Shown here one piece after another: positions 12,001-22,199 of a DNA stretch of 64,000 nucleotides. The stretch comes from Engraulis encrasicolus (lineage: Eukaryota; Chordata; Actinopteri; Clupeiformes; Engraulidae): positions 15,806,253 to 15,870,252 of the forward strand of contig NC_085876.1 in the NCBI RefSeq assembly GCF_034702125.1. The letters run 5' to 3'. How positions within the stretch are numbered: the first letter of the stretch is position 1; the number at the start of each line of letters is the position of its first letter. The notes under the pieces were generated by a model that was given only the letters and a program-made list of their open reading frames with translations, did no database searches and was not told the DNA's origin. The translations under genes were made by a program, and so were the position numbers.

Positions 12001-13349
12001 AAGCCATATAGCCAGGGTATTCATAAGACATACTGGTGTTATATTAGACAACATCTTGTCAAGTCAGTGAGGAGGGTGTTTAGAGTTAGTCTGTGTTAAA
12101 CAACAATGGGGATTCAGAGTTAGGATGGGGATTTCAGACAAATACAGTTTTCATGCAATAGGATTTGCACCATGCATTCTGGCTCCAACTGTTGAAATGG
12201 CTAACATGTATTTTAGATTTTGGAAAATCTTTCCTATTTCATATTGTCTCAAATTTCATTCTTTCACCTCATATCTTTTCACTCATTCATACAGAAACAA
12301 AGTCAGTCCAAGTCGTTTTCGGTCAGTCAACATTGGTTCAGATCTCCCAAAACCAAACCCAAAACCGGCCATATTTTGGGTCACAGATTTAGAAGTGATT
12401 GCCGCAATACTTAATGTATGAAGGATCCATTATGCTAGAGTAGAGCATGTAATCCAATACATAACTCTCAAGTGACTAAGTTGCAACTGGTTTGAAACAT
12501 ACCCCTATGGGGCAAATACCCTTACACAACACCATTGTCTATTCACCATGACCATGTCGCCGATGATGTTACCTGCTCTTTCTTCAGAATCACAATTTCT
12601 ATAATTTCACCAAATATCACCAGTTCACATGTACTAATCAATGCCAAATAATACATGTTAGTTGTGCTTTTTCTGGTATCCCTAATTAAGGCTTTGACTA
12701 TGTGTGATTTTTAAAACTATATCAATGTGCTCTCAAATTCCCTAAATAAAATTACCATATCTTCTAATTTGTAAATTTACTCACATCCTCTAAATGTAAT
12801 ATTCCAAAAAATGTAAATTATGCCAGGTTGTATTTAACTACAACTTATGTCACGTTACACCATCAATGCTTGCTTTTTGTTCACAAAAAGGCCTTGTGTG
12901 TATGTCTATAACCAACCACAGGGAAGTGGCTAGGCCATCTGCACTGTAGCCTCAGGCTATGATGTGGGTGTGCATCAATGAATGGCTGGACATGTTTGGT
13001 GGTCAGTCTTGCACAGTGACAATTAGCACCCTTCATCTTCAGTGAATCTATGTAAATATGTGTGGTATTTCTAAACAGACACCAGGTCCTTTATGCTTAC
13101 GGGTTTTCTGTTAGAAAATTCTTTCTCCTTATCCTAGGGTTATAACTATTGCTGCATAAATGTATATTCTAGATGTGTGAGGTCCAACCATTAACTGCAG
13201 CTCATTTAATTTTTCCAAAGAAATATGCTTAAAATTGTGTTCACAGTGAACATGTTGACAGGGAACATCCCTTGTTTCCCTGTGTGTATCATGTCTTTGT
13301 CAGTGATAGCGTGCTGTGTTCATGTGAACAGTTAGTCCTGCATCTGTTG
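9100..13349 (-). other. ERV internal region without recognisable pol or env
   Basis: About 4.25 kb of AT-rich sequence between the gag remnant and the 3' LTR. The longest minus-strand open frames (10253-10552 and 11420-11611) have no motif I recognise. I looked for a protease DTG/DSG, a reverse transcriptase YxDD box and integrase HHCC or DDE spacing and saw none. The position would normally hold pol and env. Deletion, replacement or heavy decay are all possible. Confidence 0.4.
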
Positions 13350-13920
13350 TCACTGATGACTCATACGTGGTCCCCTATTAACCTTACAGTTGCGTGCAAT
13401 ATGTCCCAATTCTCTGCATCTCCAACACCTAAAAGTATTAGTATGTAAAGACCTTCCAGTACCACCTTGTCCCATGCTTGTAATGCCTTCTTCCGGCTTA
13501 GGTAATTCTGCAGCAACTGACATTAACTGATCAAGAAACCATGCTCTCCCAACATTAATTGCATTTCCTTGTGGACCAGGCATTTGGATGATTGGTGCCT
13601 GAAAGACATATTGCGTATTGGGTATCCACATAAGTTGGTGGTGGTATCTGACCACTGCTATTCATATGTGTTGCTGTCGTGTGATCTATCACCGTGTCTG
13701 TGTCACAATTACATGCCTTTTTAACTTTCCTTTCCTTAGTCTGTCTCCTTTTCCGCTCCCTTTCATCTGCTTCCTGCTCCCATTTCTCCAACAATTCTGG
13801 TTTAAACTGTCTCTTTTTGCCTTCCATCATCAGCCTACACTCTTGTAGTCTGCTTATACTCAATGTTCCATTCATAGGGAATTTTCCCCCTGTCCATTCA
13901 TGCCACTTGCTTATGACTCT
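13350..13920 (-). pseudogene. gag: ERV gag remnant, distal part with CCHC knuckle
   Basis: Two overlapping minus-strand frames hold Gag-like content. The first, ending near 13555, carries a basic, Glu/Arg/Lys-rich segment that resembles the end of a matrix domain. The second, ending near 13350, contains CWRCRELGHIARNC, a C-x2-C-x4-H-x4-C nucleocapsid zinc knuckle that binds genomic RNA during packaging. A frame change lies between them, so the gene is broken. Much of a normal capsid region appears to be missing, since only about 190 codons cover matrix to nucleocapsid here. The 5' part of the frame lies across the Gmr1 insertion, at 20776-20878. Retroviral identity rests on the knuckle together with the flanking LTR and primer-site architecture. 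Confidence 0.65.
13916..13920. repeat. Left 5-bp target duplication (ACTCT) of the Gmr1 element
   Basis: ACTCT immediately precedes the 5' LTR, and the same five bases follow the 3' LTR at 20771-20775. Five bases is the usual duplication length for Ty3/gypsy integrases. Confidence 0.85.
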
Positions 13921-14408
13921 TGTTAAGATGCTAGGTCACAGACTAGACATCACACTAACCCTTTCAATCCACACGGGGGCACTGCTTGACCGTTTGGAAT
14001 GTGGCTCCCATAAAAGGGGTCACGGGGTGAGTCAAAGGTCAGCGAACTAGACCTTCCGGGTCGGCAGGTAGGCTAACAGAAGTTAGCCTGAGAGCGTTGG
14101 CAACGCAGAAGATCATTCGCCGGAAAACTCAGGTCTGGGATTAAGCCCAGGTACAATGGACTTTACGGGATTTCCAGGAGTGCACCGTGTTTCCCCCCCT
14201 TACCTTTGAACGTGGAGGAGAGCCCGTAGGTCGACGGGAAACCGCTTGCGCTGGCGGCATCTGCGATCGATGCACCGATGCCCGATTCCCCAGGTAAGTG
14301 GTGCCCCCCGACACGCATCCAACAGGTTAGATAACGTACATACTGCCGAACACGTTAATGCATACATAAATGTTAGGAGTTAGAGGGCGGAGTATCTAAC
14401 ATCCTAAT
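13921..14408 (+). repeat. 5' LTR of the Gmr1 element
   Basis: Starts TGTTAAGATG and ends CATCCTAAT. The two ends form an imperfect inverted repeat (TGTTAAGATG against CATCCTAATA read in reverse). It is identical by eye to the 3' LTR, with a constant offset of 6362 bp. The true last base could be one further on (A) if the duplication is read as CTCT plus one mismatch. Confidence 0.95.
14010..14017 (+). promoter_or_regulatory. TATA-like box in the 5' LTR
   Basis: ATAAAAGG lies about 90 bp into the LTR in the sense orientation, a reasonable U3 promoter position. This is motif-based only. Confidence 0.35.
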
Positions 14409-14412
14409 AGTG

Positions 14413-14431
14413 TGGGGGCTCATGCCGGGAT
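14413..14431 (+). promoter_or_regulatory. Primer binding site, proline-tRNA type
   Basis: TGGGGGCTCATGCCGGGAT lies 4 bases after the LTR. It matches the classical tRNA-Pro primer site (TGGGGGCTCGTCCGGGAT) apart from an extra base and a change in the middle. It would prime minus-strand DNA synthesis. Confidence 0.7.
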
Positions 14432-14653
14432 TTGAATGTTTGTTTTTGGGTCGTTGGGTTTGTGTAGCATGCGTTGTTCGGTCAATGAATTACTGTTTGT
14501 AGCATTTGGTAGCTAGCCAGCTGGTGTTTGGGTTAGCGGTCAGGGGAAACGGTGTGAACTTTTGGATAGTACGTGCGGTTACGTCCTGGTTATTGTTGTC
14601 GTTTGGTTACTAGAGCGTGGGTGCGTTGAGTACCAGAGGAAAAGCATTTGAAA

Positions 14654-17600
14654 ATGTCCGTGTTTGACGCGGAGGCCTTTATGGAGGAAGATGTGTCGCG
14701 ACCAAGACTGGTTAAGTTAACGAGGCCGAAATTGCTGAAGCTGGCGGAATTTTACGAAATTGAAGTTGAGCCTGATATTCGGAAGGGCGATCTTGTTAAT
14801 AAACTGCTGGTGGAGTTTGGAGTGGACGACCAGGAAGTGAAAGCAGCAAGGGAGAAACTGTTACGTGAAGAACAATATGCAAGAGAAAAACAACTACGCG
14901 AAGAAGAAGATGCCCGGTTGGAACGCGAGGCACAGCGAAGGGCTAGAGAGTTTGAGCTAGCCCAGAGGGAGAGAGAGGAGAAACAAAAATTAGTGCTAAT
15001 GGAGATTGAACATTCCAAAATAAAGCAGCAGGAAAGTCAGCGTCAGCGCGCACACGAGGTCAGGTTCGATCTTGAGAAATGTTTCAAACTAATGCCGCGG
15101 TTCTGTCCTGAGCAAGTGGATGCATTTTTTGATACTTTTGAACGCATTGCGGCAGAGCGACAGTGGCCCGAAGACGAGTGGGTGACATTGGTACGTAGAG
15201 AACTAACGGGTAAGGCCCAAGAAGCATATGCAGCGTTAAATGCTACTGTGAACGATTATGCCTCCGTGAAAAAAGCTATATTGCGAGCATATGAACTTGT
15301 CCCTGAAGCTTACAGGCAGCAATTTAGGTCTGAAAAATTACAATCTGGGCATACGTATGGGGACCTGGCCAGGCAACAAGAATTGCTGTTGGATAAATGG
15401 CTCAGAGCAAGTGAAGTATACACCTATCAGGAGATTAGGCAGCTTATGCTTTTGGAGCAATTTAAAGCGAGTGTACCACGCCATATTGAAGTACATCTCA
15501 ATGAGCAGATGGTAACAACTGCCTCTAAGGCTGCAGAGGTAGCAGATAACTATGTGTTAATCCATAGGGAGGCGGGACAGGATAGAAGTTCATGGGGGGC
15601 AGCTTCGTGGCGGCCTGGTGCTTCGGCAGCTCGGCCAAGGATTGACCCACCAGGCTCTGCTAGGACACAGGTGAGCCCTCGGTTGGGTAGGGCGTCGTTT
15701 GCCACTGACGAAATCAGGTGTCATTACTGTAAGCAATTGGGCCACATTAAGTCACGCTGCCCACTCCTGTATAGGAAAGAGGAAGGTACTGGTAAACCAG
15801 TGACTCTCGTCCTGCCAGGCTCAATGCAGAAACAGGAGGAGACAAGCAATGAGGTGTCAACAGTAACCGATCCTCTGTTCAAAGCGTTTGTGTCTGAAGG
15901 CTCAGTGGCGCTAGCGGATGGGGAGCCTGAGTCAAGGGTGACTATACTAAGAGACACTGGGGCGGCTCAGTCTTTACTGCTTGCGGGGGTCCTGGAATTA
16001 CCTGAGAGCTCATCATTGAAGGCAGCTGTGCTCGTTGAGGGAGTGGGCGGGGAATATGGTGCCGTCCCACTTCATAGGGTGTTTCTGAAGTCCCCATTGG
16101 TGACTGGTGTTGTTACAATTGGGATAATGACCTCTCTTCCAATTAAAGGAGTTACACTGTTGTTGGGAAATGACCTAGCGGGTAGTCAGGTCAGGGTGGC
16201 GCCGGTGGTATGTGTCTCGCCTTGTGTTAGCCCTGAAACTGAGGCATTGGAGAGGGAGTTTCCGTCTGTGTTTCCGGCATGTGTGGTGACGCGGGCCAGG
16301 GCAAAGGCAGCAGCACCGAAGGTGGTCGAGACAAAATCTGGCGGCGTGCTAGGGATTCAAGAAGATGGACCTGGTCCTTGTGAGTTGAGTGCGACAGCTC
16401 TTATCACTGCCCAGAAGGAGGACCTGGCGCTGTCTCAGTTAAGGGAGGGAGCTGCAGATGTTGAAGAAATTAAGATGATGGCGGAAGGATTCTACATACA
16501 AGACGATGTCCTGATGCGTAAGTGGCGCCCCCCACGCAGACCAGCCTCAGAGGACTGGACGGTAGTCGAGCAGGTAGTGCTGCCCCTTAGGTACCGTAAG
16601 GAGGTGATGCGTTTGGCTCATGAAGCTGCTATGGCTGGACATTTAGGTGTGGGGAAAACGGAGGAGAAAATTATGAGACATTTCCATTGGCCTTGCATGC
16701 ATAGGGATGTAGTTGAGTTTGTGCGTTCTTGTCATGCGTGCCAGGTGTCGGGGAAACCAAACCAGAAGATACCTGTTGCACCCCTTAGCCCTTTACCTGT
16801 TGTGGTCGAACCTTTTTCTCGTGTTGTTATCGACTGTGTGGGGCCCTTACCAAAGACTAAAAAGGGAAATGAATACTTGCTTACGATCATGGATGCAACC
16901 ACTCGCTTTCCCGAAGCAGTGCCCTTGCGGAATATTAAAACACGACCGGTGGTGGAGGCACTGCTCCAGTTTTTTTCGCGTTTTGGACTACCGAGAGAGG
17001 TGCAGTCGGACCGGGGCACAAACTTCACGTCAGGGGTGTTCCAGCAGGCTATGGTGGAGTTGGGAATAGAGCAGGTCTTGTCTTCGGCTTATCATCCCCA
17101 ATCCCAAGGGGCTATTGAGAGATATCATCAAACCTTGAAAGCAATGATACGGGCTTACTGTGTACAATTCCCGGGTGACTGGGACTGTGCTATTCCGTTT
17201 CTCCTTTTTGCCATTCGGGATTCTGTAAATGTCTCTACAGGGTTTACTCCTTTTGAGCTGGTTTACGGGCATGAGGTGCGGGGGCCGCTAAAGATGGTTA
17301 AAGAGCAGTTTCTTGGGGCAGGAGGGGAGGATGACTTGTTGCAGTACGTATCTTGTTTTAAGGAGCGTTTGACAGCTGCATGTGAGGTAGCCCGGGAGAA
17401 TTTGGGAGTGGCCCAGGCCCGTATGAAAGAGCAATATGACAGAAAGGCAGTATGTCGGTCATTTAAAGTGGGGGAAAAGGTGTTAGTGCTGAAACCGATG
17501 AGAGGAGGGGGTCTGGGTGCAGCGTTTGTGGGGCCTTACACTGTGGCGAAGAAAGTAGGGGATCGAAACTATGTCCTAAATACTCCTGATGGTCGCAGGA

Positions 17601-17788
17601 AGACGAGGCTTTGCCATATCAATCTGTTGAAACCCTACCATGGCCGGGACGGGGCAAGTGTGGCTGTGTGTGTGTCTTCGGACCTAGGGGGGGGGGAAGA
17701 AGACGACATGATTGAGGTGGAGCCGGTGTCTGCACACTTGGGTAATGTGGCAGCCTTAAAGCGATGGTTCGGAGTAGAATCGCCCTAA
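14654..17788 (+). CDS. gag-pol: Gag-protease-integrase part of the Gmr1 polyprotein (truncated by insertion)
   Basis: The frame starts at the ATG at 14654. An in-frame TTG two codons earlier is not needed. Gag includes a strongly charged Glu/Arg/Lys segment at residues 70-125, probably coiled coil. It ends in a zinc knuckle, CHYCKQLGHIKSRC, from residue 356. The protease motif RDTGA has its catalytic Asp at 434. The integrase has its HHCC zinc module (first His 656, then the CHAC pair near 693-697) and a DDE core at Asp727, Asp786 and Glu822, with the typical 35-residue spacing between the last two. A GPY/F-like module near 17530-17640 follows. The frame then enters the foldback element at 17760 and stops at 17786-17788, about nine codons into foreign sequence. 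The reverse transcriptase half continues at 18691. The first base of the interrupted codon falls in the TTAA at 17756-17759. Confidence 0.92.
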   Translation: MSVFDAEAFMEEDVSRPRLVKLTRPKLLKLAEFYEIEVEPDIRKGDLVNKLLVEFGVDDQEVKAAREKLLREEQYAREKQLREEEDARLEREAQRRAREFELAQREREEKQKLVLMEIEHSKIKQQESQRQRAHEVRFDLEKCFKLMPRFCPEQVDAFFDTFERIAAERQWPEDEWVTLVRRELTGKAQEAYAALNATVNDYASVKKAILRAYELVPEAYRQQFRSEKLQSGHTYGDLARQQELLLDKWLRASEVYTYQEIRQLMLLEQFKASVPRHIEVHLNEQMVTTASKAAEVADNYVLIHREAGQDRSSWGAASWRPGASAARPRIDPPGSARTQVSPRLGRASFATDEIRCHYCKQLGHIKSRCPLLYRKEEGTGKPVTLVLPGSMQKQEETSNEVSTVTDPLFKAFVSEGSVALADGEPESRVTILRDTGAAQSLLLAGVLELPESSSLKAAVLVEGVGGEYGAVPLHRVFLKSPLVTGVVTIGIMTSLPIKGVTLLLGNDLAGSQVRVAPVVCVSPCVSPETEALEREFPSVFPACVVTRARAKAAAPKVVETKSGGVLGIQEDGPGPCELSATALITAQKEDLALSQLREGAADVEEIKMMAEGFYIQDDVLMRKWRPPRRPASEDWTVVEQVVLPLRYRKEVMRLAHEAAMAGHLGVGKTEEKIMRHFHWPCMHRDVVEFVRSCHACQVSGKPNQKIPVAPLSPLPVVVEPFSRVVIDCVGPLPKTKKGNEYLLTIMDATTRFPEAVPLRNIKTRPVVEALLQFFSRFGLPREVQSDRGTNFTSGVFQQAMVELGIEQVLSSAYHPQSQGAIERYHQTLKAMIRAYCVQFPGDWDCAIPFLLFAIRDSVNVSTGFTPFELVYGHEVRGPLKMVKEQFLGAGGEDDLLQYVSCFKERLTAACEVARENLGVAQARMKEQYDRKAVCRSFKVGEKVLVLKPMRGGGLGAAFVGPYTVAKKVGDRNYVLNTPDGRRKTRLCHINLLKPYHGRDGASVAVCVSSDLGGGEEDDMIEVEPVSAHLGNVAALKRWFGVESP

Positions 17789-18690
17789 TGCCATTTGAAC
17801 CGTGACACCCATCCACCTTTACACCCGAAGTGTTTTCTGCCGCAGACTTACATCAACAGAGTTGCCGTGTTATTCGATGTTTATTCCGGTTAGCTTGACT
17901 CAAGCGCATATGGATACTGGGCACCGTCTCCAAACTTTCCCCACAAAAATAACATGTCATTACACCAAACTTCTGCAGTAGCACAAATATGGTCTGTACT
18001 CACGAAACGAAGCATTTGGAAGTTTGGAAATAGTCCAGGAGTTTAGTATTATTAACACAAGCTGAATAGCTTCTCTGCTGCTAAAGCTGTGCCAACGTTA
18101 CTTCCGTCATATGAGACAAGCCCGTAAAAGCTTTCAACAAACTTCCAGACGAGAGTGTTAAAAAAGTTTTCATTGAATTGTGATTAAGGCTTATATTTTC
18201 AAGGCAATACTTAAAAGATATTTCAAATCTTACCTACTATCAATTAGACAAGGATTTTCGTTATCAATACTGATGCTGAATTCACTTTTCATTGTGCATA
18301 TTATGAGCTTCGTTTAGGACTCTTACATGCTTGTCTTAGATGACGGAAGTAACGTTGGCGCAGCTTTAGCAGCAGAGAAGCTATTCGGCTTGTGTTGATA
18401 ATAATAAACTCCTGGACTATTTCCAAACTTCCAAATGCTTCGTTTCGTGAGTACAGACCATATTTGTGCTACTGCAGAAGTTTGGTGTCATGACATGTTA
18501 TTTTTGTGGGGAAAGTTTGGAGACGGTGCCCAGTATCCATATGCGCTTGAGTCAAGCTAACCGGAATAAACATCGAATAACACGGCAACTCTGTTGATGT
18601 AAGCCTGCGGCAGAAAACACTTCGGGTGTAAAGGTGGATGGGTGTCACGGTTCAAATGGCATTAGGGTGATTCTACTCCGAACCATCGCT
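17760..18690. mobile_element. 931-bp TTAA-flanked foldback element (piggyBac-like, non-autonomous)
   Basis: The element starts AGCGATGGTTCGGAG and ends with its reverse complement. TTAA lies on both sides (17756-17759 and 18691-18694), the target duplication of piggyBac-type transposases. The arms are 351 bp each (17760-18110 and 18340-18690) and differ by about seven bases by eye, near 98% identity. The loop is 229 bp. There is no transposase frame. Insertion adds 935 bp (element plus one TTAA), which shifts the host frame by two. The gypsy frame resumes exactly at the second TTAA, which proves the edges. Superfamily assignment is inferred from the TTAA only. Confidence 0.88.
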
Positions 18691-20112
18691 TTAAGTAAGC
18701 TGGAAGAGAACCTGGGGCATTTGTCTTCTGACCAGCGAGATGAGGTCTGCACTCTTTTCCGCCAGTTTAGTGACGTCTTTAGGGATCGCCCGGGGCGCAC
18801 TGCTCTGGTCGAGCATGAGGTTCAGGTGGGTGGAGCGGTGCCTATCAAACAGCATCCATATAGGCTCTCTCCATATAAGTTGTCACTGGTTAAGGAGGAA
18901 CTGACATACATGCAGGAGATTGGGGCGGTGGAGCCAGGGCAGAGTGAGTGGAGTTCACCGGTGGTGCTGGTTCCTAAGCCGGATCAATCATGGCGGTTGT
19001 GTATTGATTATCGCAAGGTAAATCAGGTAACCCAGACTGATGCTTTTCCCATACCTCGGCTAGAGGATTGCATTGACCGCATAGGCCAGGCTCGGTACGT
19101 GTCAAAGATTGACCTACTGAAGGGTTACTGGCAGGTACCACTTTCTGTGTCGGCCAAACAAGTTTCTGCGTTCGCCACCCCAGACGGTCTGTATGTGTGA
19201 AATGTTCTGCCATTTGGAATGAAGAATGCACCCGCTACCTTTCAAAGGTTGATGGGGAGGGTTATAGCGGGGCTAACCAATGTGGTTGTGTACATTGATG
19301 ATGCTGTGGCCTACAGTGACAGCTGGCCCGAGCATGTGGGACTTTTGCAGCAGGTATTGGAGCGGCTACAACAGGCGGGGTTGGTGGCGAATCTCGAGAA
19401 GTGTGAGATTGGGAAGGCTCAGGTCACCTATTTGGGGCATGTAGTGGGGCAAGGGCAGGTGCTGCCGAGAAGGGCAAAGATTCAGGCGATTGTGGATCTA
19501 CCCACTCCTAACACACGACGGCAAGTGATGCAGGTGTTGGGGATGTGTGGGTTTTACCGACGTTTTGTTCCAAATTTCTCCACTGTGGCAGAACCATTGA
19601 CGAGTCTTTTGAAGAAAGGGGTGAAGTTTGTGTGGACAAGTGGGTGTGAGAAGGCATTTAATCAGATTAAGGCTATTCTGTCATGTGAACCTGTGCTGGC
19701 GGCCCCGAATTTCAGTGTTCCCTTCAAGTTAGCAGTGGACGCCTGTGACGTGGGAATAGGGGCGGTGCTGTTGCAAGCTGATTCAGCGGGGCTGGACAAG
19801 CCTGTCGCATACTATTCCAAGAAATTGAACCGGCATCAGAGAGCTTACTCTACCATTGAGAAGGAGGCATTGGCTCTGGTGTCGGCGGTACAACATTTTG
19901 AGGTTTACTTGTCGGGGTCGCCTGCAGATGTGGTGGTTTATACTGACCACAACCCGCTTACGTTTCTGGCCAAGTTCAAGACTGCAAATCAGAGGGTGTT
20001 TAGGTGGGGCTTGGTACTCCAGCCGTTTAGCCTGGTCATCAAGCATGTGGCTGGTAGGGCAAATGTGGTGGCCGATTCCTTGTCTAGGCTGCTTCCGAAG
20101 GGAGATACTTGA
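18691..20112 (+). pseudogene. pol: Reverse transcriptase-RNase H part of the Gmr1 polyprotein
   Basis: This is the second half of the polyprotein, in the frame that would be continuous with the integrase part if the foldback were absent. The reverse transcriptase shows VLVPKPDQSWRLCIDYRKVN, then an LPFGMKNAP block and the catalytic YIDD box at 19291-19302. RNase H follows with LAVDACDVGIGAVL, YTDHNPL near 19940 and the final ADSLSR. The order RT then RNase H with no integrase after it confirms the Gmr1 arrangement. One TGA at 19198-19200 interrupts the frame just before the LPFGMKNAP block. No other stop occurs before the final TGA at 20110-20112. The apparent methionine upstream (18634) belongs to the foldback element and is not a real start. 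Confidence 0.92.
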
Positions 20113-20269
20113 GGTGTTGATGGGTCTCAGGACCTAGGTGCGTAGTAGTCTTTTGATGGGGGGAAAAGGGGGAAAAAAAATAAAAAAAATTACAAAAGTT
20201 AGGAAGGAAAAAAAAAAAAAAAAAAAGGGGTAGATTTATTTATTTTTTTATTTATTTTTTTTTTCTTGT
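20113..20269 (+). other. Gmr1 3' untranslated region, A/T-rich
   Basis: It contains long poly-A and poly-T runs between the stop codon and the polypurine tract. No gene is present. Confidence 0.7.
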
Positions 20270-20282
20270 AAGGGGGGAAGGA
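20270..20282 (+). promoter_or_regulatory. Polypurine tract of the Gmr1 element
   Basis: Thirteen purines (AAGGGGGGAAGGA) directly abut the TG of the 3' LTR, the expected plus-strand priming site. Confidence 0.88.
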
Positions 20283-20770
20283 TGTTAAGATGCTAGGTCA
20301 CAGACTAGACATCACACTAACCCTTTCAATCCACACGGGGGCACTGCTTGACCGTTTGGAATGTGGCTCCCATAAAAGGGGTCACGGGGTGAGTCAAAGG
20401 TCAGCGAACTAGACCTTCCGGGTCGGCAGGTAGGCTAACAGAAGTTAGCCTGAGAGCGTTGGCAACGCAGAAGATCATTCGCCGGAAAACTCAGGTCTGG
20501 GATTAAGCCCAGGTACAATGGACTTTACGGGATTTCCAGGAGTGCACCGTGTTTCCCCCCCTTACCTTTGAACGTGGAGGAGAGCCCGTAGGTCGACGGG
20601 AAACCGCTTGCGCTGGCGGCATCTGCGATCGATGCACCGATGCCCGATTCCCCAGGTAAGTGGTGCCCCCCGACACGCATCCAACAGGTTAGATAACGTA
20701 CATACTGCCGAACACGTTAATGCATACATAAATGTTAGGAGTTAGAGGGCGGAGTATCTAACATCCTAAT
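20283..20770 (+). repeat. 3' LTR of the Gmr1 element
   Basis: 488 bp, no difference from the 5' LTR found by eye. It is followed by ACTCT. Confidence 0.95.
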
Positions 20771-20878
20771 ACTCTCATCAACACATTCTGCTCCAAACTT
20801 ATTATGCATGTCTTGCAAACATCCTGGGGTATGTATACCTTTTGGAAGTTTAACAGATTTATTCTTACTCAAGCCCAT
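20771..20878 (-). pseudogene. gag: ERV gag remnant, proximal part with myristoylation-type start
   Basis: A minus-strand ATG (plus-strand 20876-20878) starts a frame beginning MGLSKNKS. Glycine at position 2 with serine further on fits an N-myristoylation signal, as in retroviral matrix proteins. The frame runs to the Gmr1 insertion site and continues in the 13555-13920 stretch. The two pieces are not in the same frame across the junction, so at least one small indel exists besides the insertion. Gag identity is supported by position after the primer site and by the knuckle further on. Confidence 0.5.
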
Positions 20879-22199
20879 GCTGACAATCCAATAGTATTTT
20901 ATTGGATTACTAATCTCTCAGCACCAAACAACAGACGCTAAAACAATAGCATTAATGCACAAACAACAAGTATCACAAATACAAACAAATAGCCTTCAAA
21001 GTCTCTTCAGTCCAACCTGCTTCAGCTTTCTTTACGTTCAGTTTTACTTTCCCAATGTTTAATACAGACGGAGAAAATCTGGTGAACCCAGATTCCACAA
21101 TTAAATTACACCTGTTTAAACCTTTCAACCTCAACCAATACCCTACTTTCACAAACCATCAAAAAGAGACTATCGTAACGTTAGGCCTTTTACAAACATA
21201 TAGGGCCCAGTGGCCTTCACCACGGGTTGGTGACCTCTCACCAATGGACTGTCCTGGTGCCTTGACACTTGGTGCTTAGACACTTAGCGCTATAGGCACT
21301 GACCAGACTTTTCTTGCCTGGATGTACCTGTCGACCCCAGTTCCTCGAACTGTGTCTGCCAGCTTAAACTGTAACCCTAAACTGCAGAGATATGTGGTTC
21401 CGCCCCCCACTTTTAGTTAGATATTTTGACTTTAACTCAAATCCGTTGTTATAATTTGCGTTTGCCAGAATGTCAATAAACTAGTCATAATATATTAATG
21501 AAAAGCTCTCTGTACTTTCATTGTAGTATAGTATTAAGTCACTAACGACTCTTGCAGAGTGTCATTGGTAAAACCGTGTCAATATGGGGCCACAAATACT
21601 CTCTGTGAAAAGTAGCTTCTTTGGGTTCACACAGTTTTGAAATCTCAGCACCCCAACCAAATGCATCTATAAGCAGGCTTTCTGATTGAATTTGATTTCC
21701 GTTCTAATACACAAGGATCATTTTGAATGCATCCATTAGCTGTGTCCTTCCGCTTACAAACCACCGTGAACTTATGATGTCACCTGTTGTGTCTAGATTT
21801 CAGCTGGTTTTAGAGCTCTTACATGTATCCTTGTGAAAGCTATACATGCATTTTGTGCACTACTGACCAGAGCATCGTGCCTCTGGTTCAATGTATTCCT
21901 CTGAAATAAAGTAACCTTAGGACAACTGTAGCTAGCTTGCCACTTTACAAGCTTTTGCTCTCTGATATAATTTCATCAGCAGCATATCAGCCAAACTAGT
22001 ATATACAATTGTCATAAAACATGCAAACATTTCAGGAAGAATTTAACTCACCGCTGAGTTGCCTGTGGCCGCAGATACTGGGTGGAGTATCAGGGCACAC
22101 AGGAGAAGTCCTCCAGTGGATGAGTCACAACGGGACTCCGCTTGGCCAGGTCAATTGAAGTCCAGCTGAATGTCCTCTCCTGCGTTACCTGAGATATCC
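20879..22199 (-). other. ERV 5' leader region
   Basis: About 1.3 kb between the primer binding site and the gag start on the minus strand. No supported reading frame lies here. A splice-donor-like CAGGTAAC occurs close to the primer site. Confidence 0.45.
22184..22191 (-). promoter_or_regulatory. Candidate splice donor in the ERV leader
   Basis: Minus strand reads CAG|GTAAC a few bases downstream of the primer site, the usual place for a retroviral major splice donor. This is motif only. Confidence 0.3.

Larger units (their letters stand above)
13921..20770 (+). mobile_element. Gmr1-type Ty3/gypsy LTR retrotransposon
   Basis: A complete element with 488-bp LTRs, proline-tRNA-type primer site, polypurine tract and 5-bp ACTCT duplication. 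The pol domains run protease, integrase, reverse transcriptase, RNase H. The integrase is therefore upstream, as in Ty1/copia, although the protein motifs are Ty3/gypsy-like. That order is the known hallmark of the Gmr1 clade first described from cod. The LTRs appear identical over all 488 bp, so it inserted very recently. It sits inside the gag region of the opposite-strand ERV. Two lesions disable it: a 931-bp foldback insertion between integrase and reverse transcriptase, and one in-frame TGA in reverse transcriptase. Without the foldback and its duplicated TTAA it would be about 5.9 kb. Confidence 0.93.

Noticed and set aside
18634..18690. ATG at 18634 as the start of an independent reverse transcriptase gene
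   Set aside because: These codons belong to the foldback element arm. Their reverse complement occurs at 17760-17816.
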